From Bactericera cockerelli (Eukaryota; Arthropoda; Insecta; Hemiptera; Triozidae): a stretch of 64,000 bases of DNA. Position numbers and translations under genes: made by a program. Positions 61,301-63,267 of this stretch are shown here, one piece after another; the first letter of the stretch is position 1, and each line of letters starts with the position of its first letter. The notes under the pieces were generated by a model. It was not told the origin of the DNA, ran no database searches, and worked only from the letters and a program-made list of their open reading frames with translations. The DNA lies in assembly GCA_024516035.1 (NCBI GenBank), contig CM044958.1, forward strand, positions 22,466,108 to 22,530,107, given 5' to 3'.

Positions 61301-63228
61301 TTAGAGATTTTTTTTACAGGCAGTAAGGCTTAAAGTCGCTCTGTAATTCATATAAATATTAATGACACGACATTACTAATCATTTGATGAGGAAACAACT
61401 CAGCTAGTCACATCAACTTTGACCAGCTTGAGGCAGCTCGGAGTGTCAGCAGAACATCAGTCATCATGTTAACTACCTATAGATCGAAACCAGAACCATC
61501 ACTAATACGCATTTAACACAATGCTGGAAGTTGCTGACAACTTATGGCCAGGTCGACATGCGGCTGCTGGGTGCCTGCTCCCGTATATTAATACACATCA
61601 GCATGGACCTAGCAGTTGCATCTAGACCCGGGCATTGATTTCGTGGGGAGCTGTTGAATTCAACGGGCTATCTCTGCTGGCAGACCACTTCAAAGGATTG
61701 AAGAAACTTATTTATACGGCCCGATCAGAACTAATGAGTCAAATTACTTGTGGCCAAAACTTATTATATATGGAGTGTTATTGAAACTTAAATTGGAAAG
61801 AAGAAATTAATGAAATAGAAAAACCTTCAACATTGAGAAAATTAATATCTTCTGGATTGATGGAATTTGCTGTGTATTAGCAATCTACCAAAGGTAGGCA
61901 GCCTTTATTGTATGTATTTTAAATATATGATCAATTTGTTTCTCTCTGGTCAAAATCGCAATGGGAGCATAACTTATTATGTCTCGGCTGGGTTTCTAAA
62001 ACCTCTGTATTACCAGATCGACGCTTTGACCACTGAAAGAAATGAATGATATTTAGAAAGATCTAAACTTGGAAACGGTGCGAATGACCATCGATGTTAA
62101 AGCACCATAATTAAAAAAAAAAGAAATGAATGACGGGTCATTTCTTCCTGTAACGGGATTCATTAAAAAAAAAATCTGGTGTAAACATCACACGACTTTC
62201 CTTATCCCCAAAAAGGAGTCGAATTCCGCCACTTGTGACTCAACGGTAACAGATAACTCAAAATAAATGTGAAATTCGTAATCAGCACTTCAAAATCATT
62301 GAATTTGATATGTCACAACCCCCAAATAGGATGAATAATAAAAAAGTTAGTCAAAGCGGGTCCCCCCAAAATACCGGTAATAGCCGAGGTCCAAAAAGTT
62401 CAAGATAACAAAAAAATGATCAGAATAGACCCCTATTATTTTTTTAATCTAATAAAATGTTGTTCTCTAAAATTTTTTGTATCTTTAACCAATTCAAAGA
62501 AGCGGCGCTTGCGGCTAATATTTGCGGCCCTGCGGCCGTGGGATGCGGCCGATTTCAACCAAAAGTTTCGTGGTTCGTCTGGTGTATAAAATTAATTTTC
62601 ATACCAAATTTCAAGTCTCTAGCTCTTACCGTTCTCGAGATATCCTGTTCACACACAGACACACACACAGACAGACAGACAGACGCACGGACCAATGGCT
62701 GAAAACAACTTTTTTGGTATCCTGAGGCTATGATTCGTCCAGAAATGTGAAAAACTGGGTAGGTCAAATTTTCGACGAATACAATACTTTCCTTATTATA
62801 GGATAAGGAAAGTAAAAAAGGGTTGGGTGGAAGAGATTGCCACAAGCAATAACCCCGCCTTTTACGTAGGACATTATTGTTATTTTCTTTTTTTTTACTT
62901 ATTTATTTTGTCGTTTGTTTTTTGTTTTTTTTTTTTTTTTCTTTTCTTAATTTTATACTGTTACCTGTCTGTACTTTGTCCTCCTAATAAAGCTTAAAAA
63001 AAAAAGATTCGTACTCGTGCCAGCTACCCAGCGCTTACCTCAAGCAGTGGCCGGGACACAGTGCGGGAGCTCGTGGGGAACTCGTCGGTGTACAGAGACA
63101 CGCCGTCCAGGTGGAACTTCTTCACGGCGAAGGCACTCTCTCCCACGCCACTGGAGGGCGAGGTCGGGGTGTAGTCGCCCCCTCTGCCGCCACTCACATC
63201 ACAGCCCGCCTCGTCGCAGTAGTCCATG
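24103..63228 (-). CDS. Atg2: Atg2, autophagy-related lipid transfer protein (exons w1-w32, 5' end beyond the window)
   Basis: ATG2 is a rod-shaped bulk lipid transfer protein that links the ER to the growing phagophore and works with WIPI/Atg18 and ATG9 (family knowledge). Seen here: 32 GT-AG exons whose lengths (5,476 nt using the plus-strand copy of w15) join in one frame to a TGA at 24103-24105, about 1,824 residues. Family landmarks appear in order: YCDEAG (w1), a motif like YNRxxxDLLLW split across w14/w15, an acidic EFCFL LIR-like motif (w22), an HF motif before GKTDLL (w23, WIPI-binding region), LLGGVGPM (w29), DLFWLPIEQY (w30) and the terminal KWRSDEL (w32). The N-terminal chorein region lies beyond 64000. 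The vertebrate protein is about 1,940 residues, so roughly 200 are missing. Four exon boundaries are surrounded by tandem copies of themselves. Identity is confident; exact ends of w15 and of the low-complexity exons are less so. Confidence 0.93.
24392..25565. other. Intron w31-w32
   Basis: Family C element at 24392-24560, then AT-rich sequence with a 30-nt A run at 25320-25349. No coding content. Confidence 0.6.
25566..25712 (-). CDS. Atg2: Atg2 exon w31
   Basis: 147 nt, phase 0. Encodes TVAETAFDMVSPGP, a basic RRHRRSSSKKKQRH and QPADIREGVTNALTLMRE; compare vertebrate QPADLREGVAKAYDTVREG (recalled). Confidence 0.94.
26061..26209 (-). CDS. Atg2: Atg2 exon w30
   Basis: 149 nt, acceptor ctcccccag, donor gtgagt. 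Encodes GIRDLFWLPIEQYQKDGRIV, then RGLQRGANSFTTSTAMAALE and LTARIVMAIQ, the amphipathic C-terminal helix region needed for membrane localisation in the family (recalled). Confidence 0.96.
26644..26771 (-). CDS. Atg2: Atg2 exon w29
   Basis: 128 nt, acceptor ggttccag, donor gtaaag. Encodes LLGLNKLLSFIQTEWSQDIY then NQLPSLLGGVGPMYSLVQL. LLGGVGPMHSVVQL is a near-invariant ATG2 motif (recalled). Confidence 0.95.
26772..27904. other. Intron w28-w29 with two tRNA-derived SINEs
   Basis: Plus-strand tRNA-like head at 27040-27125 (gagttaacgcactaggcatt, ggttcgatccctagcc, family G) with body to about 27230, and a minus-strand family E copy at 27665-27875 (gggtttcgaacccacgacat, ctgagctaccgggac). The rest is AT-rich. 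Confidence 0.62.
27905..28057 (-). CDS. Atg2: Atg2 exon w28
   Basis: 153 nt, acceptor gtgttgcag, donor gtgagt. Encodes FVFSPEVLIRLDYQGKHVDM, then LAGILMGLAQLNCSEIRLKK and HRHG. This is the start of the conserved C-terminal region. Confidence 0.94.
28102..28160 (+). repeat. Family C element fragment
   Basis: gggttgggtggaagagattg and cgccctttagttaggacatt, followed directly by a family B SINE. Confidence 0.7.
28203..28555 (+). repeat. tRNA-derived SINE family B, near full length
   Basis: Head cctccgtggcgtaatggttg ... gagttcaactcccggc (A/B box-like). Central domain ccggccctactcaggctggg ... gtgggtagctgg ... cccagcgaatggag. Tail gggcatccagccataaaaaa ... aagcaacataagctaatatg. About 355 bp. Confidence 0.85.
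28620..29441. other. Intron w27-w28, distal part
   Basis: AT-rich, no repeat or exon recognised. Confidence 0.5.
29442..29538 (-). CDS. Atg2: Atg2 exon w27
   Basis: 97 nt, acceptor tatttcag, donor gtaagt. Serine-rich DQDNLSDTSSVSSADSSPT ending KKSPIFIK, which joins w28 as PIFIKSFVFSPEV; compare vertebrate PIYFREFRFTSEV (recalled). Confidence 0.85.
29539..30311. other. Intron w26-w27
   Basis: AT-rich, with a decayed family A SINE at about 30160-30270. Nothing else recognised. Confidence 0.5.
30312..30468 (-). CDS. Atg2: Atg2 exon w26
   Basis: 157 nt, acceptor gcttgcag, donor gtgagt. Encodes VVLKALHTKSEH, then CIKVSLLPLRLNIDQDAILF and LFTFASEL; compare vertebrate CCLRVSLMPLRLNVDQDALFF (recalled). 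Confidence 0.93.
30578..30740 (+). repeat. SINE family B, 5' fragment
   Basis: cagcctccgttacgtgatga head and gatcccgagttcgatccccg; the central domain is lost after about 30705. Confidence 0.75.
31088..31390 (-). repeat. SINE family B, minus strand
   Basis: Complement of the family B tail (ggttttaacgtcctgatc), central domain (ctacccacattaacctcacc) and the start of the head. Lies about 50 bp below the donor of exon w25. Confidence 0.8.
31442..31609 (-). CDS. Atg2: Atg2 exon w25
   Basis: 168 nt, phase 0. Encodes VRFQHDVYPEE, SSRQVVLIHDVEIRDRLASS and NINKFLYAYSSKARPRQSH, the highly conserved VQELEVRDRLASSQINKFLY block (recalled). Donor gtgacc is a weak GT site but the frame fits. Confidence 0.9.
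31970..32125 (-). repeat. tRNA-derived SINE family G
   Basis: Minus-strand tRNA-like head (cagggattcgaaccccagtt, aatccactaccccacgtgac). An adjacent GA-rich tract 32145-32210 runs to exon w24. Confidence 0.6.
32215..32451 (-). CDS. Atg2: Atg2 exon w24
   Basis: 237 nt, phase 0. A serine/glutamine-rich linker, then RQHDVKMQLQLNKV across the junction, equivalent to vertebrate QHHVLMEIQLSKVSFQ (recalled). The donor is followed directly by a GA-rich (agagag) tract. Confidence 0.87.
32732..33092 (+). repeat. SINE family B, full length
   Basis: Head, central domain and tail all present (cagcctccgtggcgtaatgg to gataaaggcaagggagatat). The best reference copy for comparing with the 5S-headed SINE. Confidence 0.88.
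33249..33428 (-). mobile_element. Family C retroposon with 32-bp target-site duplication
   Basis: Flanked by identical 32-bp copies (33217-33248 and 33429-33460; both start agcttcaactcaaaa and end tttcctcttt). A (TTTA)n tract is at one end and the gggcggggttattgcc end at the other. The right duplicate lies 12 bp from the donor of exon w23. Confidence 0.88.
33473..33754 (-). CDS. Atg2: Atg2 exon w23 with WIPI-binding-like motif
   Basis: 282 nt, phase 0 at both ends. Encodes PEVHVLISSPIRLVDNHFCP, then LGKTDLLQPPKHFPTP and TLRETSLVWTIYRGQDFG. The HF before the GKTDLL turn sits where vertebrate ATG2 has the Y/HF motif (DGYFSRPIGSTDLL) used to bind WIPI proteins (recalled). A SINE insertion duplicated the sequence next to the donor. 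Confidence 0.9.
33870..34340 (+). repeat. Family H repeat interrupted by a TTAA element
   Basis: gtctggctggggg ... ataaatagggagtagac ... tggcttggttctgggggccc ... cgttcacgatgacgccaccc. A second copy is at 58930-59130. The TTAA element 33924-34164 is nested in it. Confidence 0.65.
33924..34164. mobile_element. piggyBac-like MITE (241 bp)
   Basis: Bounded by TTAA on both sides, with terminal inverted repeats CCATTAACGCCT / AGGCGTTAATGG. No transposase coding capacity. Confidence 0.78.
34741..34889 (-). CDS. Atg2: Atg2 exon w22 with LIR-like motif
   Basis: 149 nt, acceptor cccgcgcag, donor gtgagt. Encodes QQVEVFLFPDEGRSELEEEE, then VEDDAYLDKEFCFLEHEAG. EFCFL with an acidic lead matches the position of the vertebrate LC3-interacting motif DEFCIL (established for ATG2A/B, recalled). 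Function here is inferred. Confidence 0.88.
34930..35310 (-). repeat. Family C element split by another repeat
   Basis: Ends gctttattagaagaac and ctaaagggcggggttattg belong to family C. About 34945-35165 is foreign sequence ending tatacaccctg, so a second element inserted into it. Confidence 0.65.
35345..35490 (-). repeat. SINE family F, degraded
   Basis: accaccaggcgaggttaatg and gtgggatttgaaccaacgga match family F on the minus strand. Confidence 0.55.
35834..35989. mobile_element. piggyBac-like MITE (156 bp)
   Basis: TTAA at both ends, inverted termini CACGTTGACTGCCA / TGGCAGTCAATGTG, the CxxxTTGACTGCC type common in piggyBac relatives (recalled). Internal gtgtgac repeats. Non-coding. Confidence 0.85.
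36048..36368 (-). CDS. Atg2: Atg2 exon w21, acidic low-complexity
   Basis: 321 nt. Starts LFELSLRISDAPNTP, then WNNIVHLRTCADSTRALLLL, equivalent to vertebrate NNVVHVHSCADSCALLVNLL (recalled). The rest is a Glu/Gly-rich linker ending SRARCK. The acceptor ttcctcttcag occurs twice, at 36368 and 36405. Only the 36368 site keeps the frame (GlyLeuPheGlu). Confidence 0.87.
36369..36405 (-). repeat. 37-bp duplication of the exon w21 acceptor
   Basis: ggcctgaagaggaagatat occurs twice on the plus strand (36366 and 36403 onward), so the minus-strand acceptor tcttcctcttcag|GCCTATTTGA exists at 36368 and 36405. Confidence 0.88.
36430..37080. other. Intron w20-w21, distal part
   Basis: Short degenerate repeats of catgagtaccatatatgac at 36505-36660. 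No exon recognised. Confidence 0.5.
37273..37565 (-). repeat. 82-bp tandem repeat of the exon w20 donor
   Basis: Unit starts at 37273, 37355, 37437 and 37519 (ttacgctaacagttttag). Read on the minus strand, each contains the last about 28 nt of exon w20 (TGTGCCTT...CGAAATAG) followed by gtgagtttat. The fourth unit is the genuine exon end. Confidence 0.93.
37566..37753 (-). CDS. Atg2: Atg2 exon w20, donor tandemly repeated downstream
   Basis: 188 nt, acceptor attctcctag, donor gtgagt. Encodes PVHLPYSCLVSLGSFSICCN, TSSTLRFIAEDISLFLSD and VDLRQDYVCLLEIG, equivalent to vertebrate SISSNLVVDTSTFLLRII and DLRRDYVCVLDV (recalled). Its last about 28 nt plus donor are repeated three more times downstream. 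Confidence 0.92.
37910..38150 (-). repeat. GC-hairpin interspersed repeat, second copy
   Basis: Reverse complement of the 9818-10068 element, with the same cgggctgtggcccgctttgc stem and tail. In the intron after Atg2 exon w19. Confidence 0.7.
38245..38576 (-). repeat. SINE family B, variant tail
   Basis: Family B head and central domain with a different 3' tail (tagacattggatctgggcgt complement), the same variant as 47336-47685. Confidence 0.75.
38669..38856 (-). CDS. Atg2: Atg2 exon w19
   Basis: 188 nt, acceptor ctttctcag, donor gtgagt. Encodes CSVRGATLRHRM, QLMDQFDVIDYPVMGYEP and EYHQHFVDCSLDYR. Matches the ATG2 signature GATLxHRM...FFDVxDxPVLGYxP...ALDYRP (recalled). Confidence 0.92.
39070..39560 (+). 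repeat. Nested SINE cluster (families E and A)
   Basis: Family E fragment 39070-39165, a complete family A copy 39172-39310 (gtagcttggtgataaggtgg ... tgatctcacgaaagtgatta), a poly(T) tract, then another family E head 39460-39545 on the minus strand. Confidence 0.6.
39694..39899 (-). CDS. Atg2: Atg2 exon w18
   Basis: 206 nt, acceptor tgtttcag, donor gtcagt. Encodes DHLLETIYRSDETSIPTG, then DSMDMLTVAVHTYLDDRQVK. Confidence 0.86.
40382..40680 (+). repeat. SINE family F with a nearly intact tRNA-like head
   Basis: 40469-40553 can fold as a tRNA-like cloverleaf: acceptor stem GCACTGG/CCAGTGC, D-arm ggttaacgcg, anticodon-arm tagtctggtaatccaggta, T-arm ggttcgaatccc. The tail gagtttgtgaccacataact ... 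taacctcgcctggtgg marks it as a SINE rather than a tRNA gene. Confidence 0.7.
40823..40973 (-). CDS. Atg2: Atg2 exon w17
   Basis: 151 nt, acceptor tattccag, donor gtaagt. Encodes EGQHGQVMGVCEDVRVFSVS then YKGKTGNSFVIAQINNATLY, matching the ATG2 text EGQHGEV...LFSVSxYLG (recalled). Confidence 0.88.
41200..41830. other. Intron w16-w17, family F SINE and AT-rich sequence
   Basis: Family F on the minus strand at 41455-41665 (gtgggattcgaaccaacgga). The remainder shows no recognisable feature. Confidence 0.55.
41822..42186 (-). repeat. SINE family B, minus strand
   Basis: Complete by landmark: tail tatcccgctcaagcagggtc, central domain, head cgttacgccacggaggctgg. Confidence 0.83.
42627..42835 (-). 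CDS. Atg2: Atg2 exon w16 with Glu8-Gly8 run
   Basis: 209 nt, acceptor gatttcag, donor gtatgt. Starts SDSDLDSEEEE and continues as eight Glu then eight Gly, then MFYS, a basic RQRSRRARPVPEACPGQSKV and VSQCVIDMYTQVK. Vertebrate ATG2A has LDSDSEEEEE followed by PPGQSRF at the same place (recalled). This is the first exon after the array and has no plus-strand counterpart. Confidence 0.85.
42840..43267. other. Intron w15-w16, proximal part
   Basis: AT-rich, nothing recognised. Confidence 0.5.
43268..43470 (+). repeat. SINE family E next to the 30-bp array
   Basis: Head ccggtagctcagtggtcaag ... gtcgtgggttcgaaactc; tail gcagtataaataagacgata. Forms the boundary of the array in this arm. Confidence 0.72.
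43474..44032 (-). repeat. 30-bp tandem array, short copy in arm 2
   Basis: Reverse complement of the 13980-16327 unit. About ten clean units (43474-43790), then units with many one- to several-base deletions up to exon w15. The left flank is a family E SINE (43268-43470), unlike arm 1 where the flank is a LINE. Confidence 0.92.
44033..44124 (-). CDS. Atg2: Atg2 exon w15, 3' junction damaged in this copy
   Basis: Encodes FTSDLLLWTPSAPTSQAWTP then NINLSFNNVF. In the plus-strand copy (13882-13979) the exon ends ACCAGGT|gtaagg, which leaves one base that fits w16 in frame. Here the end reads TTCC|gtgtag: 6 nt shorter, still in frame, but a poor donor. The sequence immediately downstream (43780-44032) is dense with indels relative to the 30-bp repeat, so consensus error is as likely as a real change. 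Confidence 0.75.
44603..44789 (-). mobile_element. SINE family B insertion private to arm 2 (5'-truncated)
   Basis: Flanked by 14-bp duplicates ctggataagtttat (44589-44602 and 44790-44803). Arm 1 has the uninterrupted intron (about 13390-13420). Confidence 0.85.
44851..45007 (-). CDS. Atg2: Atg2 exon w14
   Basis: 157 nt, acceptor aatttcag, donor gtataa. Encodes GEELVIPGDKEEINNFIDDT, then IQVDIQLPTAYLQFANKHIY and ELIYNR, the N-terminal half of the YNR...DLLLW signature. Amino-acid identical in the plus-strand copy. Confidence 0.9.
45826..46007 (-). CDS. Atg2: Atg2 exon w13
   Basis: 182 nt, acceptor tattttccag, donor gtaagt. Encodes LVIRMYSSLNFDLEDPMEEP, then REPSPFTFRKIFHDGGDTP. FSxRRIxHD-like text is conserved in ATG2 (inference). 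Donor chosen at TTGT|gtaag because only this keeps the frame into w14. Confidence 0.88.
46849..47270 (+). pseudogene. Decayed pogo-type transposase N terminus
   Basis: From ATG at 46849: MTRNYKMKKPPPLYTEAQMI, then AIVLDVFNGNLAVRRATAVF, then a frameshift to IPQTKVEF. This is the psq/CENP-B-type helix-turn-helix start of pogo transposases (MxRxYxRK ... AxxxVxxGxxSxRxAAxxxxxP, recalled). Stops follow; 47074-47270 is a Lys/Glu-rich frame of unknown relation. Confidence 0.68.
47336..47685 (+). repeat. SINE family B, variant tail, nested in the pogo-like element
   Basis: Head cagcctccgtggcataacgg, central domain ggctgggtgaggttaatgtg, variant tail ggatctgggcgtccatataa. Confidence 0.82.
48499..48690 (+). 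repeat. Family C element, arm 2 position
   Basis: ttgggtggaagggttgccat to taataaagagttgtat. In arm 1 a family C element lies at a slightly different position and in the opposite orientation relative to the gene (11125-11295), so the two are independent insertions. Confidence 0.72.
49008..49274 (-). CDS. Atg2: Atg2 exon w12
   Basis: 267 nt, strongly GC-rich, acceptor cctctgcag, donor gtgagt. Encodes FPIPDLRPRTDPGRSDYW, a central helix-forming stretch, and FGRTSYEAGEYIHDVGWPR. FPIPDLRP is a conserved ATG2 motif (recalled). Ser in GRSD and Ala in SEAS are Ala and Thr in the plus-strand copy. Confidence 0.9.
50105..50199 (-). CDS. Atg2: Atg2 exon w11
   Basis: 95 nt, acceptor tcatttcag, donor gtaggt. 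Encodes AFDQAMENCSECDSRLEWKV then SYLVIKLR. Confidence 0.86.
50554..50605. repeat. Perfect 22-bp hairpin inside a SINE (arm 2)
   Basis: 50554-50575 and 50584-50605 are exact reverse complements around an 8-nt loop (gcggcgga). The counterpart SINE in arm 1 (8755-8870) has the normal head sequence instead. Confidence 0.92.
50877..51240 (-). mobile_element. SINE family B insertion private to arm 2 (full length)
   Basis: 364 bp between identical 21-bp target duplicates at 50856-50876 and 51241-51261 (start ttatgatatcac). Arm 1 carries the empty site (about 8305-8330). Head at the right end (cgttaatggttgtg-type, complement). Confidence 0.93.
51490..51613 (-). CDS. Atg2: Atg2 exon w10
   Basis: 124 nt, acceptor tttcctacag, donor gtgagt. 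Encodes VQLEQCWSEVDISITDRI, then NPKPLCSVPSQH. Leu in ISTLL is Phe in the plus-strand copy. Confidence 0.85.
51850..52148 (-). repeat. SINE family D (arm 2)
   Basis: Tail gatgggtgattcacagc, body gggcgagaagtgacacagta, head ggttcgaacccggaaccttc. Confidence 0.78.
52431..52570 (-). CDS. Atg2: Atg2 exon w9
   Basis: 140 nt, acceptor ttccacacag, donor gtaagt. Encodes LLKFMREDCEADDPVPKNPL, then PDLKIKIKHCKKMGRSSTSC. The plus-strand copy reads Asn instead of Ser in SSTSC. Confidence 0.86.
52571..52921. other. Intron w8-w9 (arm 2)
   Basis: AT-rich, matches 6619-6971, no feature recognised. Confidence 0.5.
52922..53072 (-). CDS. Atg2: Atg2 exon w8
   Basis: 151 nt, acceptor ctcttcag, donor gtaagt. Encodes LLAAPVMLDLDERDNTMTG, then GGSVELLECLVEES and AAVYIE. 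Confidence 0.86.
53826..53918 (-). CDS. Atg2: Atg2 exon w7
   Basis: 93 nt, acceptor ttccccag, donor gtgaga. Encodes LSLFAISAHGNKDFKESR followed by HVFLNAVKLNHM. The plus-strand copy has Gln where this has His. Confidence 0.86.
53945..54475 (-). repeat. SINE families F and E, with the empty RTE site (arm 2)
   Basis: Family F 53945-54110, carrying the single ttgact (54090-54095) where arm 1 has the RTE; family E 54285-54475 (gggtttcgaacccacaactt, ctaccaggac). Confidence 0.72.
54424..54699. repeat. 138-bp tandem duplication, arm 2 only
   Basis: aacttctggaata(c/c)(g/c)agtcagacg begins at 54424 and 54562; the following ctaccaggacaaacaat ... ttatcctgttat is doubled. Arm 1 has one copy (about 3010-3150). 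Confidence 0.85.
54739..54955 (-). CDS. Atg2: Atg2 exon w6, the full copy of a tandemly duplicated exon start
   Basis: 217 nt, acceptor gtgtcccag, donor gtaagt. Encodes SSVDPEPGSDRSHYTIRLSS, then ALVLLHEDILATSGD, then a repeated GLLPSSP motif and SVRQLNSVAEDFFQR. HYTIRLSSLALVLLHEDIL fits the conserved ATG2 strand pair. The first about 72 nt with the acceptor recur twice more upstream (near 55080 and 55210), each followed by an ATACA pentanucleotide tract. Confidence 0.87.
54956..55320 (-). repeat. ATTGT pentanucleotide plus partial-exon minisatellite (arm 2)
   Basis: Same structure as 1677-2746 but with only two truncated exon units before the full exon, and shorter pentanucleotide tracts. 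Copy number is 3 here versus 7 in arm 1. Confidence 0.92.
55697..55980 (+). repeat. 5S rRNA-headed SINE (arm 2)
   Basis: Head 55697-55819 starts GCCAGCAT and ends ATGCTGGC, a perfect 8-bp terminal helix as in 5S rRNA. Internal promoter-like boxes follow 5S order: AAGTTAAGCAACGTC, then AGCGAGATTAGGA, then TCGATGGGTGACC. The tail shares a central domain with the tRNA-headed family B SINEs. Confidence 0.82.
56030..56440. other. Intron w5-w6: AT-rich stretch and family A SINE
   Basis: Beyond the end of arm homology. A family A SINE at 56326-56440 runs into a family D copy (56445-56600). Confidence 0.6.
56700..56939. mobile_element. TTAA-associated MITE with long internal hairpin
   Basis: TTAA (56700-56703) then CACGTATGAGACGG; the complementary CCGTCTCATACGTG is at 56911-56924. 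Inside, 56719-56740 and 56761-56782 are perfect 22-bp inverted repeats, each containing the self-complementary CCCACCGGTGGG. piggyBac-like by inference; the right TTAA (56936-56939) is not flush with the repeat. Confidence 0.7.
57015..57200 (-). CDS. Atg2: Atg2 exon w5, acidic/serine-rich linker
   Basis: 186 nt, acceptor tgttcccag, donor gtgagg. Starts DEDSDEEFHPISGG, continues as a serine/glycine-rich stretch (SLASSMDSSTMSSVSGSGG) and ends in the basic RQGKRKKYRG. Probably a disordered loop between lipid-groove repeats. No copy of this exon is seen in the plus-strand arm inside the window. Confidence 0.78.
57411..57555 (+). repeat. SINE family A, well preserved
   Basis: cgacctcagtagcttgatcg ... 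ggtggttcaagtcccgct ... gtgatatcacgaaagtgatc. Confidence 0.8.
57600..58066. other. Intron stretch with recurring short motifs
   Basis: Phrases such as ggtatttccaaatatttcca and gaaaaatgactttcttccag recur here, at 9600-9700, 34440-34680 and 49680-49930; probably an old dispersed repeat. No gene. Confidence 0.5.
58067..58270 (+). repeat. 5S rRNA-headed SINE, third copy
   Basis: Head 58067-58187 with AAGTTGAGCAACGACC and TTGGATGGGTGAC. The same central domain follows (CCGGCCCTACTCAGTCTGGG ... TTTCCAGCGAATGGAG). More diverged than the pair in the arms. Confidence 0.72.
58295..58585 (+). repeat. 73-bp minisatellite, four units
   Basis: Each unit: ctttttggaact(a/t)(g/a)cgtttc, ccgagattcc or ccgaaattc, aaaaccgaagtttcgtaaa. 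Runs directly into a LINE remnant. Confidence 0.88.
58586..58800 (+). pseudogene. LINE ORF2 C-terminal remnant
   Basis: Frame encodes HYSTRSQDTKTLEIPMHRTL, NSFHVRVVRLWNNLPLKIK and FRALVAENYQQFL-stop, the typical C terminus of Jockey/I/R1-like non-LTR proteins. The upstream part is replaced by the minisatellite. Confidence 0.68.
59176..59324 (-). CDS. Atg2: Atg2 exon w4
   Basis: 149 nt, acceptor atccccag, donor gtagga. Encodes VVVKEKRMEKADFERVGLDL and ends NMQGWSAADP, running in frame into the acidic DEDSDEEF of w5. Charged linker; conserved across insects by inference only. Confidence 0.78.
59350..59527 (-). repeat. Family C element
   Basis: gctttattaggtagaac to cctgtggcaatctcttcc, minus-strand orientation. 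Confidence 0.75.
59740..60035. repeat. 148-bp tandem duplication
   Basis: ttttgttgata(g/c) ... aataatcgaggtatttcaac ... cacagtaaaaacatttatta is present twice, with starts at about 59740 and 59888. Confidence 0.88.
60054..60166 (-). CDS. Atg2: Atg2 exon w3
   Basis: 113 nt, acceptor atattttcag, donor gtaatg. Encodes GSLLIFSTPRQIHLLQELM, the conserved GxLxLLLTPRQLxxLQEL segment of ATG2 proteins (recalled). Confidence 0.88.
60217..60505 (+). repeat. SINE family D, well preserved
   Basis: atagctcagtggctaagcac ... ggttcgaacccccgcgcc ... gcctcccctctgatggg complement ... ggctgtgaaacactcatc then poly(A). Confidence 0.82.
61010..61162 (-). CDS. Atg2: Atg2 exon w2
   Basis: 153 nt, phase 0 at both ends, acceptor ctttcccag, donor gtaagt. 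A glycine/alanine/serine linker is followed by ELRVRVKQAENIPGPK, which matches the ATG2 strand LMVKLKQNEAFPGPK (recalled). It joins in frame to w3 as PKVDVELNMGSL. Confidence 0.85.
61163..62480. other. Intron w1-w2, largely featureless
   Basis: No exon recognised. A weak family E fragment is near 61700-62030 (ggcccgatcagaactaatga, ctcggctgggtttc). Confidence 0.5.
62490..62817 (+). repeat. Interspersed repeat with GCGGC start and hairpin end
   Basis: gaagcggcgcttgcggctaa, an (acacag)/(acag) run, ggtaggtcaaattttcgacg and an end tactttccttattataggat followed by aaggaaagta (self-complementary). Class unknown. Confidence 0.6.
63039..63228 (-). CDS. Atg2: Atg2 exon w1 (first exon in window)
   Basis: Acceptor ctcacccag before 63228 and donor gtaagc after 63039. 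The first base completes a codon begun upstream. Encodes MDYCDEAG, then a glycine/serine/threonine-rich linker, then FAVKKFHLDGVSLYTDEF, which resembles the vertebrate ATG2 stretch containing EYCDEA and LAGVRLHYEEL near residues 170-220 (recalled). The ATG is internal, not a start. A LINE fragment begins only about 40 bp upstream of the acceptor. Confidence 0.82.
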
Positions 63229-63267
63229 CTGGGTGAGAATAATAATAATAATAATAATATTACCACT